Notes under the pieces: model-generated
Database searches by the model: none
What the model saw: only the letters and a program-made list of their open reading frames with translations
Told to the model about the DNA's origin: nothing
Shown: positions 55,602 through 63,936 of the stretch, piece by piece
How positions within the stretch are numbered: position 1 is the first letter of the stretch
Layout: every line of letters starts with the position of its first letter
Program-made: the position numbers and the translations under genes
From: Trichomonas vaginalis G3
Taxonomy: Eukaryota; Parabasalia; Trichomonadida; Trichomonadidae
NCBI RefSeq assembly: GCF_026262505.1
Contig: NC_067206.1
Location: 39,755,660-39,819,659, forward strand
Reading direction: 5' to 3'
DNA: 64,000 bases

Positions 55602-55898
55602 ATGAGTGACAACAAAGCAGTCAAGAGTCCAGACAATGAATATAAAAAGAAACTAAACAGAATTAAATCAAAAATATGCTATTACAAAAAGAAGTCGCAA
55701 TGCGGTGGGGTTGAAAACAATAAAACTAATGGAACTGAAAACGATAAAGAGAGGAAAGAAATAATCGAAAAATTAGAAACTTACCGTTCAATCATTAAAC
55801 TGAGTGAAGCAAAAATAAAAGAATTTAATAGAATAAATAAATTGGTTGGAAGAGATGAATTTAATAAAGATGAATTTTTAAACTCTATCCAAATTTAA
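55602..55898 (+). CDS. Small coiled-coil Maverick protein
   Basis: 98 aa, ATG at 55602 after a T-rich block. Lys/Asn-rich with a helical C-terminal half (KERKEIIEKLETYRSIIKLSEAKIKEFNRINKL), probably a coiled coil. No domain recognised. Its last codons overlap the end of the leftward 54-aa gene by four bases (tail to tail). Confidence 0.5.
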   Translation: MSDNKAVKSPDNEYKKKLNRIKSKICYYKKKSQCGGVENNKTNGTENDKERKEIIEKLETYRSIIKLSEAKIKEFNRINKLVGRDEFNKDEFLNSIQI

Positions 55899-56059
55899 TT
55901 TTTATTCCTCTTCGACAACATCTCTCTTTCCATCATTACTGCATAACCACATTTTCTCAATTTTAGTGGTTTGTTATTTTTAACATGTTCTTGCATCATT
56001 TTTATCATTTCCTCCCTTGTTATGATTCGTGGTAAATTTTGAGCTTGTGGGGTATTCAT
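55895..56059 (-). CDS. Small basic protein, 54 aa
   Basis: ATG at 56059, stop at 55895-55897. It is preceded on its strand by TTTTTATTTTTATCATAAATG, the element's shared T-rich start block, which is the main reason to accept such a short frame. The product starts MNTPQAQNLPRI, contains a helix TREEMIKMMQEHVKNNK and ends basic (KLRKCGYAVMMEREMLSKRNKN). No family recognised. The repeat array at 56102 lies directly upstream. Confidence 0.5.
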   Translation of the reverse strand: MNTPQAQNLPRIITREEMIKMMQEHVKNNKPLKLRKCGYAVMMEREMLSKRNKN

Positions 56060-56092
56060 TTATGATAAAAATAAAAATTTAAATTATGCCGT
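56060..56092 (-). promoter_or_regulatory. T-rich Maverick promoter block, leftward
   Basis: On the minus strand AATTTAAATTTTTATTTTTA then TCATAAATG. Same design as the other element genes; it sits between the repeat array and the 54-aa gene. Confidence 0.4.
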
Positions 56093-56101
56093 TCTAAAGT
56101 T

Positions 56102-56474
56102 TGTGACAACATGACATTTTGACAACATCATGGGTTATTCAATAATTAATTATTTTTGAAGAACTGAAGGGGTCACCAGGTCACCAGGTCACCAGGTCAT
56201 TTCACTTCTCTGAAAAAATGTGACAACATGACATTTTGACAACATCATGGGTTATTCAATAATTAATTATTTTTGAAGAACTGAAGGGGTCACCAGGTCA
56301 CCAGGTCACCAGGTCATTTCACTTCTCTGAAAAAATGTGACAACATGACATTTTGACAACATCATGGGTTATTCAATAATTAATTATTTTTGAAGAACTG
56401 AAGGGGTCACCAGGTCACCAGGTCATTTCACTTCTCTGAAAAAATGTGACAACATGACATTTTGACAACATCAC
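56102..56474 (+). repeat. Repeat array 1: ~117-bp units with GGTCACC iterons
   Basis: Units start at 56102, 56219, 56336 and 56445 (the last is cut after ~30 bp). Each begins TGTGACAACATGACATTTTG, has an A+T-rich middle, and holds 8-bp CAGGTCAC-type iterons: three steps in units 1 and 2, two in unit 3, which is therefore 109 bp. GGTCACC fits the odd palindrome GGTNACC. The two other arrays in this element are inverted relative to this one. Confidence 0.92.
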
Positions 56475-56507
56475 AGGATTAATGCAAAAATAAATTCAAA
56501 TCATACT

Positions 56508-58194
56508 TTATAAAGCTTCATTCACAGGTATTTCATCGTCAGTAAATGATTCCTCATTATCGTTTGGTTCAATTTGTTTATATAATCCTTTCATTTCTTC
56601 TTTCAAAACATAACACCATGTTTGTTTATCGTCTATTCTTCTATGTTTCCTATCACATTTATCCTTAATGCTCATTTGAAAGTTTTTGTCTTTCATGTCT
56701 GATGGTTTGCAGAATAGAGCATTTTTACACGTCATACCTGCACATAATTCATCATAATGTGTATTTATCCATTCATCTAAAGGATTTGTTGATAACTCGA
56801 TTAAATCTTGTTTGGCTTCAGTCATCGGAATGATTCGTACATTAAATGATGAAAGGTCATATTGCATAAAATATGTTAAAAGGTTATCATAAAATTCCTT
56901 TGTGCATGAATCCATTAAATTCTTGAAGTAATCAAATTGACCCTTGAATTTACCATTAACTCTTAAAACTACGTATCTTCTGTCTCCAACTTCAATTTTG
57001 ACAGGGTAAACGTTATTAGTTACGAAAATGAAGTTTGCAACATTCTGAGCAGTTCTTCTAGGTTGATTCTTTTCATTAATTCTAATCTCATTATCCGTTA
57101 TAATTGATTTCAAAGCGTTGAAGTTTGCGAGTCTGTCTTCACCTACATTCTTGAGTTCATTAAGTACAAGAAACATTTTATTTCAACTACTGAGTTGAAA
57201 TTACCCGTTAGCTCACTTATTTCAGTAATGTTTTTACATGAATAACCAGCGAGAAGTTCAGAAATAATATCTGTAAATCTGTTTTTACCTGTTCCCTGAA
57301 GTCCTTTCAAAATAATTGCTGTTTCATTCTTGATTCCAGGATGTTGAATCATTGATGCAATCCAGCCGAGAAGGTATTTATACACTTCATCGTTATTATC
57401 ACAAATGGCTTCTTTAATGAAATTCATAAACATCTCAATTTTTGAGTAATCAGGCTTTTCAAGAATGTTGTATTTATAACCTGAAACGTTGAGAAAACAT
57501 CTGGAGAATCAGATTTAAAGCAAACACCCTTAACGGTTAATGAAGACAATTGATTTAGTAGTACATCCCATGCTGTTATGGTTTTACCTTCTTCTTTAAA
57601 TAATTTAATCATTTTGAGTGACTCTTTCATGTTTGACTGAAGAACAAATGATATTTGATTCATTTTGTCGTGTATGTTGTAATCTTTCTGAATGAAGTAT
57701 TTGTTTCCACAATCTACAAAACGAATTACACGTGATAAATCCTCAATTACTTCAGAACTGTTTTTATACTGATGATTTTCAGCCCTGCGTCTAATATCTG
57801 TTATCAAAAACGAGTCATCAAGTTTGATATCAAATGTTATTTTTGGCTTACGTAATAAAGGTAAAACATATTCATCATAATATTCCTTTTGATAAAGTTT
57901 TAGAATCTTCACTAAAACAAATGGAGAAGTCATTAAATGTGCATATCTACTACGTGCTTTTTCAAAATTACTTTTTGCATTTTCTGTTAAACTGCAGAAG
58001 TTATAAACGTTCTCGTATGCTTCATTAATTAAATGATTAGGTAACGAATTAATAGCTTGAAACAGTGTGAATAATGTTATTTCTTTTTCTAAATTCATGT
58101 TTCCACCGTCATTATGTACTTCAAAATCACAGATGCCATCAACTATGCTCTGAGCTAGTTTATCGTCAATGTTTACATCTTTGTTTTCATTCAT
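56508..58194 (-). pseudogene. SF3 (DUF5906-type) helicase, frameshifted
   Basis: Three frames read in order: 57424-58194 (256 codons, helical N-terminal part), 57143-57433 (96 codons) and 56508-57176 (222 codons). The second has the Walker A loop ILKGLQGTGKNRF after the family's ...LLGWIASMIQHPG segment. The third has Walker B FLVLNELKN, then NEKNQPRR and motif C NFIFVTNN, followed by RRYVVLRVNG. This is the superfamily 3 helicase order of DUF5906-type proteins in viruses and plasmids. Breaks lie near 57478 and 57160. The helicase would unwind element DNA, working with the primase just upstream. Confidence 0.8.
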
Positions 58195-58202
58195 TATACT
58201 CT

Positions 58203-58817
58203 TTATTTCTTCGCTTTCTGTTCAACTCTTACCTTAATATTCAAATCATTTAATATATCATTCACTGTTCTAGTTAATGTTGAATCATAACTTCCACGAA
58301 TGAATGAGTATGTATTGATTGGTTCTGTTGCATTCTTTCGAACTCTTGAATCAGCCATAACCACTAAAGAACGTTTTGAATCATCCATAGAAGTCATTAT
58401 GTCAATATCATAATCATTGCAGGAATAACATTTAATCATTCTGTTCGAAACTGCATAGAAGAAATTAGTGTTGCAATAAATGTGAAGACCTCCTGAAGCG
58501 GTTTTAACGATAACATCTTTATCCGAAAGTTTTGATAAAATGTCTTTTCTAACTGTTTCTTTAAGTTCATCATTGTACGATTTATTGATATCAACATCTA
58601 TAATCGTTAAATTTGAAATTTTATTTACTAATAAAGCTGTACCAGTTTTCCTTCCTCTTCCTCCATCATGTTTGAGGTAGTTATGTAAATCAATCATGTT
58701 TTCACCAATTCTTTCGTTGAGGGTTTTAGTTTCTGCCACAACTAATTCCTCAACTAATGAATCAATAACTTTTTCATCAGAAACGATAAAGTTGCTGTTG
58801 TTGTTTGTTGCCGTCAT
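58203..58817 (-). CDS. Archaeo-eukaryotic primase (prim-pol) domain protein
   Basis: 204 aa from the ATG at 58817. AEP core motifs: TIIDVDINKS (Asp74 and Asp76, metal-binding DxD), VKTASGGLHIYCN (the SGGxH nucleotide-binding motif, His112) and DYDIDIMTS...VVMADSRVR (third acidic motif and a Ser/Arg segment). The family makes primers for DNA replication. It ends 8 bp before the helicase's first frame, and in related elements primase and helicase are fused; here a frameshift or separate genes are both possible. The promoter is the T-rich block 58818-58870, with repeat array 2 directly behind it. Confidence 0.75.
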   Translation of the reverse strand: MTATNNNSNFIVSDEKVIDSLVEELVVAETKTLNERIGENMIDLHNYLKHDGGRGRKTGTALLVNKISNLTIIDVDINKSYNDELKETVRKDILSKLSDKDVIVKTASGGLHIYCNTNFFYAVSNRMIKCYSCNDYDIDIMTSMDDSKRSLVVMADSRVRKNATEPINTYSFIRGSYDSTLTRTVNDILNDLNIKVRVEQKAKK

Positions 58818-58870
58818 TTATATAGGAATAAAAAAATAAAAATAATTTTAAAACTAACTTTATTTTTGGA
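58818..58870 (-). promoter_or_regulatory. T-rich promoter of the primase gene
   Basis: The sequence of 58828-58882 is nearly the same as 59725-59784 before the KilA-N gene: AACTTTATTTTTGGACTGCA on the plus strand, A-rich run, then the start. So promoter plus array form one duplicated module. Confidence 0.5.
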
Positions 58871-58874
58871 CTGC

Positions 58875-58991
58875 ATTCAATAACTGATGTTGTCAAAATG
58901 TCATGTTGTCACATTTTTTCAGAGAAGTGAAATGACCTGGTGACCTGGTGACCCCTTCAGTTCTTCAAAAATAATTAATTATTGAATAACC
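58875..58991 (-). repeat. Repeat array 2: single unit, inverted to array 1
   Basis: One copy of the ~117-bp unit on the minus strand with two GGTGACC iteron steps, directly upstream of the primase promoter. The last bases ATTGAATAACC match the unit boundary of array 3. Confidence 0.88.
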
Positions 58992-59044
58992 TAAAAACAT
59001 TAACGTAAATATATTTTTGGTCGTTTATGATAAAAATAAATGGT

Positions 59045-59711
59045 TCATTTACTCACAATATTTTGTACAAAACGACCCCAAACTTTTAACTTCTTTTCTG
59101 CAGCTTCTAATGCTATCTTAGCGAGTTCATATTCTCTAAATTCTCTCTTTAAATCTTCTTGTTCCCATTGGTCTAGTTCGTATGAAGAATCTCTATAACC
59201 ATAACATATCTCACCTTCATGTTCTAATTGTTTTTCATGCATTTTTTCTAACTTCTTGTTCGAACAAAGGTTTAGCATTTTCAACTGTATCTTCGAGTTC
59301 TTCTTCATCTAACTTCTCATGAACTTTCTTGTCTATGGAGTCCATAATTTTTCCAACTGCTATGCAATATTTTGGAGAAGCCCACATTGCTATATAGTTT
59401 ATAAGTCTTGGGTCTACATACGTTCCTCTAACCTGTTTGATTTCATCAGGAATTCCTGCATGAATTTTGTATAAAAAGCAACCGCCGGAATTCAGACGGT
59501 TGCTATATTCTTCACAAAATGCCTTATAATACTCTTCCCAGGACTTATTTTCCAACAACTTTCTAAAGTCTTTCCTAAACTGCTGACACATATTTGTTGC
59601 ATTAATGTAACCATCCTTGTCTCTACGTAAGACTTCAATACCATTATAAGTGCCTTTTGTGAATGTTTCGCCATTAGATTTGTTCGTGAATGTTTTTGCT
59701 TCGACTGACAT
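59045..59711 (-). pseudogene. KilA-N domain protein, frameshifted
   Basis: The N-terminal part from the ATG at 59711 (158 codons to a stop at 59235) has the KilA-N fold: GIEVLRRDKDGYINATNMCQQF, then W..YY..., then RGTYVDPRLINYIAMWASPKYCIAVGKIMDSI. KilA-N is a DNA-binding domain of large DNA viruses and phages. The reading then moves frame in the A run of GTTAGAAAAAATGC near 59245 and continues in 59045-59308 as a Glu/Lys-rich coiled coil (ELAKIALEAAEKKLKVWGRF). It lies between repeat arrays 2 and 3, which suggests a cassette and a possible role in binding those repeats (inference). Confidence 0.75.
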
Positions 59712-59776
59712 TTCTGTTCTTACATACAAATAAAAAAATAAAAATAATTTTAAAACTAACTTTATTTTTGGACTGC
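59712..59776 (-). promoter_or_regulatory. T-rich promoter of the KilA-N gene
   Basis: Minus-strand AAAATTATTTTTATTTTTTT then ATTTGTATG..., duplicated from the primase promoter module. The array starts immediately upstream. Confidence 0.5.
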
Positions 59777-60139
59777 ATTGAATAACCCATGATGTTGTCA
59801 AAATGTCATGTTGTCACATTTTTTCAGAGAAGTGAAATGACCTGGTGACCTGGTGACCTGGTGACCCCTTCAGTTCTTCAAAAATAATTAATTATTGAAT
59901 AACCCATGATGTTGTCAAAATGTCATGTTGTCACATTTTTTCAGAGAAGTGAAATGACCTGGTGACCTGGTGACCTGGTGACCCCTTCAGTTCTTCAAAA
60001 ATAATTAATTATTGAATAACCCATGATGTTGTCAAAATGTCATGTTGTCACATTTTTTCAGAGAAGTGAAATGACCTGGTGACCTGGTGACCTGGTGACC
60101 CCTTCAGTTCTTCAAAAATAATTAATTATTGAATAACCT
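59777..60139 (-). repeat. Repeat array 3: three units, inverted to array 1
   Basis: Three near-identical ~117-bp units on the minus strand, each with three GGTGACC iteron steps, the TTCTTCAAAAATAATTAATT middle and the TGTTGTCAAAATGTCATGTT end. Same orientation as array 2, so arrays 2 and 3 form direct repeats around the KilA-N gene. Confidence 0.92.
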
Positions 60140-60144
60140 AAATC

Positions 60145-60205
60145 ATTTACTCACAATATTCTTGTACAAAACGACCCCAAGCTTTTAACTTCTTTTCTGT
60201 AGTTC
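60145..60205 (-). repeat. Duplicated 3' end of the KilA-N gene
   Basis: About 60 bp nearly identical to 59043-59103 (the final codons KLKVWGRFVQNIVSK), beyond array 3. It lacks the rest of the gene and is not expected to be coding. It marks a past duplication of a unit made of gene end plus array. Confidence 0.75.
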
Positions 60206-60291
60206 ATCCATTACTTCATTACCTAATTAATTACAGACATAAAATATATTTAGTTCATTCGGTAAGCCTAAACCCTTTGGGTTAAGTGTGT

Positions 60292-61919
60292 TCATTGAAC
60301 TCTATACCATGCGAATACAGTCATAAATGGTGGCATGTATTCTTTACTTTGTCCCGTTGTTTGTGTATATCCTGAAACGAAATGTGTATGGTTTCCTTCT
60401 CCCTGAGTGTCACTCCAGTAACAATTTATGGCAAACTTAACGTCGTCTTTAACATCATATCCTTTACCTTTTGTCATTCCTGACCAATCCCAATATCTAT
60501 GCTTATGCCAACCTGCTTGAGATGTGCTTAAATCTATGTAGTGACTATGTGCGGGTAAATTTTCACCTGAAATCGTTTTACTTCCCCCTGTTTCCTTTGA
60601 AGAGTTTGCACAATACAAAAACCTGTCAACTATTTGTTCCCATGCACCAACACCAAACATTACTTGAGGACCTCTTGCATCCATAGATGTATAAATAGAA
60701 CCTACTGGGTTCATTAAATCAAACATATGAGATATTATAGGATTGTCTCTTTTGAACTTAAAATATAGTGTAACTATTTCAGGTTTCTTCTGGTTTGTGT
60801 CAGAATATTTTTATAATATAATTTTATGTTTTCAGGGTAGGTAAAATCTTGACTATAATATTTATTTCTGTCATCTGTATAATAATATACTATTCTCGTT
60901 TTTTCTATTGCATTATATCTTTTATATCTATAATAATCTAAATATAATGTTAACTTTTGTTCATCTACATGTGGTGTTCTGACATCATCTCCATAGTCAT
61001 AATAATATGGTGCTGGAGCTGGGTCAGGCAATGTCATATCTGCCATTTCATAAACTCTTAAATATTTCTTTTGTTCGTCTCCATATAAGTTTAAGTAGCA
61101 GTTGTTGTCTAATGGAACTTTAACTTGTGTGCCATCATTCTTTTTATAACTTACATACATTTCATTGTTATTTTTCGGAATGAGTTTCCACCGTATACCA
61201 TTTTTTAAGGAGTGTACAAACTGCCATCTAAAATATTTATTTTCTTCATTGACAGAAAAGTCGCCAACAATAGTTTCAATATTTTTGTTCCTATCAAACT
61301 TTGGTATATTTCGTTAACATATGTTTTATCTGCCTTCTTCCCTAACTCATCGTTAACATATGTTTTATCCGCTTTAAGGTCTAAACATCCTGAAACCCAT
61401 CCTGTATCAGCTTTAGTTTTTAAAATCTTTGATGTCCATTCATGATACCATTCAACCATTTCTTTAATTTCATTATCTTTTTCATCCACATATTCCTTAT
61501 CTGCCTTCTTCTCTAACTTACTAGCCACATATTCCTTATCCGCCTTCTTCTCTAACTCATCATCAACATATGTTTTATCCGCCTTCTTCATTATGTCATT
61601 TAGGAAACCTTCTATGAATTCCTCATTTAAATTAAATCTTCCAATCTTCAAAACTTTAGGAAATGCATTTAATGCGTAATATCTCTGTTCTTCTGGTGGA
61701 ATTGATGTTATATCATCCGTTATACCTTTAATTTTAGAATTCATAAATAAAATTTCTTTTATATTTGATATCACTGCACCACCTTTGCAAACGAATTCGA
61801 AATGTTCATTAGAATGGGATTAAATTTACCACTCACAGAAACGAGAGTAACATTATAAATTCCGCTAACTGTTAAAATTAATTCACAGCTATTATTCGAA
61901 ATAATATTGATAATTGACA
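60292..61919 (-). pseudogene. Phage tail-fibre / Gp10-C-like protein, frameshifted
   Basis: One original gene read across four frames: 61771-61919 (beta-rich start MSIINIISNNSCELILTVSG), 61205-61774, 60774-61160 plus the open stretch to ~61300, and 60292-60800. The stalk has heptad-like repeats KKADKTYVDDELEKKADKEYV, five or more copies. The C-terminal domain reads PVGSIYTSMDA, WEQIVDRFLYC, NLPAHSHYIDL, WHKHRYWDW, GNHTHFVSG and PPFMTVFAWYRVQ, the layout of phage tail-collar / T4 gp10-C-like fibre tips. Three HxH pairs (HSH, HKH, HTH) resemble metal-binding fibre needles. Likely a trimeric surface fibre of the Maverick particle (inference). Frameshifts are near 61780, 61305 and 60805. Confidence 0.7.
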
Positions 61920-61939
61920 TTTTTATTACGATTAAAAAT

Positions 61940-62418
61940 ATGGTAAAGCGTTATTTTCCAGTGATAAATAAAACTAGAATAAGATTACCTCAAGAATTCA
62001 TAAATTCAACGAATAAGAAATTCATTCATGTTATAAATTTTAGTGTTTTCAGAAAATATGAGTCAATGTCATATTCATCATCGGGTTATATTTCACTTCA
62101 TTCAAATTTAGTTCAATCAAACCCATATAATGACCATTTCATAAGATTTTCAGATGGTATTAAAAATGTAATTGATAGATTAAAATATGAACAGATTGAC
62201 AATATCGAATTTTTGGAATTTTGGTTTAAATATCCTGATGGAAAAAAGATTGAAGTTAAAGATAAAGCTGATACTATAACAAAAAAATTACAATGACCGA
62301 TCCAGATAGTGGGGAACAAAAAGAAATAAAACAAACGATAGAAACTGGTGAAAGGTCAATTATTATTGATTATGATTCAAAGGATTATTATTCAATAATG
62401 TTAATGCTTGAATATTAA
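61940..62418 (+). pseudogene. Unknown Maverick protein, probably one frameshift
   Basis: Open from the ATG at 61940 to 62296 (118 codons: VKRYFPVINKTRIRLPQEF ... FLEFWFKYPDGKKIEVKDKADTI), then in a second frame from about 62280 to a stop at 62418 (MTDPDSGEQKEIKQTIETGE ... YYSIMLMLEY). The join falls in ACAAAAAAATTACAATG, so a one-base slip is likely. Beta-rich start and acidic end; perhaps a minor virion protein, but I recognise no family. It is divergent from the fibre-like gene with ~20 bp between starts, and its last four bases overlap the next gene tail to tail. Confidence 0.5.
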
Positions 62419-63092
62419 ATAGCCTTAACAAAGAATTTTTCAAGTGATATTTTATATTCATCAACTATTTTATTATAAATATCATTATATGTTAAATGAA
62501 GTTCAGTTGTTGTTCCGTTCTTTGATATCTTAATTGTGCTAATATCCTTTATAGGATTTATTTTTGCAACTGTTCCGCAGCATGAAACCTCATCATCTAT
62601 GAAAAATTGAATCTTAACGTCTGAATCTTGAACATCACAAAGAATGGCGATAATGTGAATTAATGATTCATAAGGTAAAATAATTAAACCGGATTGATCA
62701 ATTAAATTTATTATTGAATCATAATTATTAATTATTATATCACGGTAAATTTTCATTAATTCTGAATTAATGTCTATTTTATATGGCGCATTGCGACTGG
62801 AATCGTAGATTCCTGGGTTCTCGATGTTTGATGAAAGAGGCGGGGGGTATGTTGGATAAGTGGGAATTTCAACAGGTTCTTTACCGGGTTCATCTTCTTT
62901 ATTTTGCTCCTCCTCCTTTTTCGGTAAGTCACGAGTTAATAAATTTGGTTGAGTTGCAGACCTTGTTAATTCAGGACTAACATTAACTTTAACATTTTGA
63001 ATAATTCGTGATTTATCATCATTTACGTTATAACCAACCGTAATCTCTGCTTTTGCGTTTGTGTTCTTTTGACTTGTGAAACGTCTTCTCAT
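62415..63092 (-). CDS. Unknown Maverick protein, possible virion component
   Basis: 225 aa from the ATG at 63092, which is preceded on its strand by the element's T-rich block and ATTATAAATG. Residues 1-60 are basic then Asn/Val-rich; 60-100 are an acidic and Pro-rich linker (KKEEEQNKEDEPGKEP, PTYPTYPPPLSS); 100-225 form a mixed domain with IIINNYDSIINLIDQSGLIILPYESLIHIIA and FFIDDEVSCCGTV. The frame is intact. No family recognised; size, linker and position near the fibre gene suggest a structural or packaging protein, but this is inference. Confidence 0.55.
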   Translation of the reverse strand: MRRRFTSQKNTNAKAEITVGYNVNDDKSRIIQNVKVNVSPELTRSATQPNLLTRDLPKKEEEQNKEDEPGKEPVEIPTYPTYPPPLSSNIENPGIYDSSRNAPYKIDINSELMKIYRDIIINNYDSIINLIDQSGLIILPYESLIHIIAILCDVQDSDVKIQFFIDDEVSCCGTVAKINPIKDISTIKISKNGTTTELHLTYNDIYNKIVDEYKISLEKFFVKAI

Positions 63093-63176
63093 TTATAATT
63101 GAATAAAAAAAAGAAAAATATATTTAAAGTTTTATTTAGTTGTTACGGTAATATCCCAAGGTTCATCCTTGTTTGC

Positions 63177-63932
63177 TTATACTTTCTTTGTAACTGCACC
63201 AATTATGTTATTGATATTGCTTTGAGTTTCTTCCAGTCTTATTTTATCATTTACAATATCTTTAATCATTTCATTACATGCATTCTTAAAACCATCTGAT
63301 TTTTCTAATTTACGTCTATCACTTTCTTTAATTAAATCAAAGTTATAACCTTGTTGAGAATAAAGTGGTTTCTTTATCAATTCCTTGAACGCTTCTGAAA
63401 GTGAAGATGAAGAAATTCTTGCCACTTGAATTGGTTTAAATTCTGCTTTCATTGCTTCTTTCTGTTCATTGAACACTGGATCGAATAAAGCAACTTTAAA
63501 GAATTTCTTAGCTGGAATTTCAGGTCTCAAATTTGCATATTGACCATCAAACTGATTAACATATCGTGGTAATCCATCCGGTCCCTCTTCAATAGCATTT
63601 AATTCTTCATTGAAATAAGAATATGGATTATAACGGTATGAATTAATTGGACCATTTTCACCTTCTCCAATGTATTGTTTAACAGCTTTTCCATTTTCAT
63701 CAAATTGCATAGGATAACGTTCATTATATGCTTTACGTTTAGGATAATCAGATATAGTTAATTTATAACCATTTATGACTTTAATATTACCTTGACCATC
63801 AGTAACGAAAACTTCATTTATACCATCAGGTTTTCCATTTGGACCCGTAATGTCTGCTTCATGTGCTTCCCAATTTGGTCCATGACGTTTGGCATATGCT
63901 TGAGCTTCTGGTAATGTTAAAACGTTTCTCAT
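63177..63932 (-). CDS. Maverick virion-type protein
   Basis: 251 aa from the ATG at 63932. The N-terminal part has EAQAYAKRHGPNWEAHEADITGP, GKPDGINEVFVTDGQGNIKVINGY and TISDYPKRKAYNERYP. A D-x-[TG]GDGxxDVxVxDxxGxxxxVNGY...SDYP.R pattern of this kind is, as I recall, found in structural proteins of large DNA viruses and Mavericks; I hold that loosely. The middle is Tyr/Asn-rich and the C-terminal ~100 residues are helical. The frame is intact. It ends ~85 bp before the next leftward start, whose T-rich block fills the gap. Confidence 0.55.
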   Translation of the reverse strand: MRNVLTLPEAQAYAKRHGPNWEAHEADITGPNGKPDGINEVFVTDGQGNIKVINGYKLTISDYPKRKAYNERYPMQFDENGKAVKQYIGEGENGPINSYRYNPYSYFNEELNAIEEGPDGLPRYVNQFDGQYANLRPEIPAKKFFKVALFDPVFNEQKEAMKAEFKPIQVARISSSSLSEAFKELIKKPLYSQQGYNFDLIKESDRRKLEKSDGFKNACNEMIKDIVNDKIRLEETQSNINNIIGAVTKKV

Positions 63933-63936
63933 TTGT

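Noticed and set aside
56102-56474. CRISPR-like array
   Set aside because: Units are contiguous 117-bp tandem repeats with no unique spacers, in a eukaryotic element.
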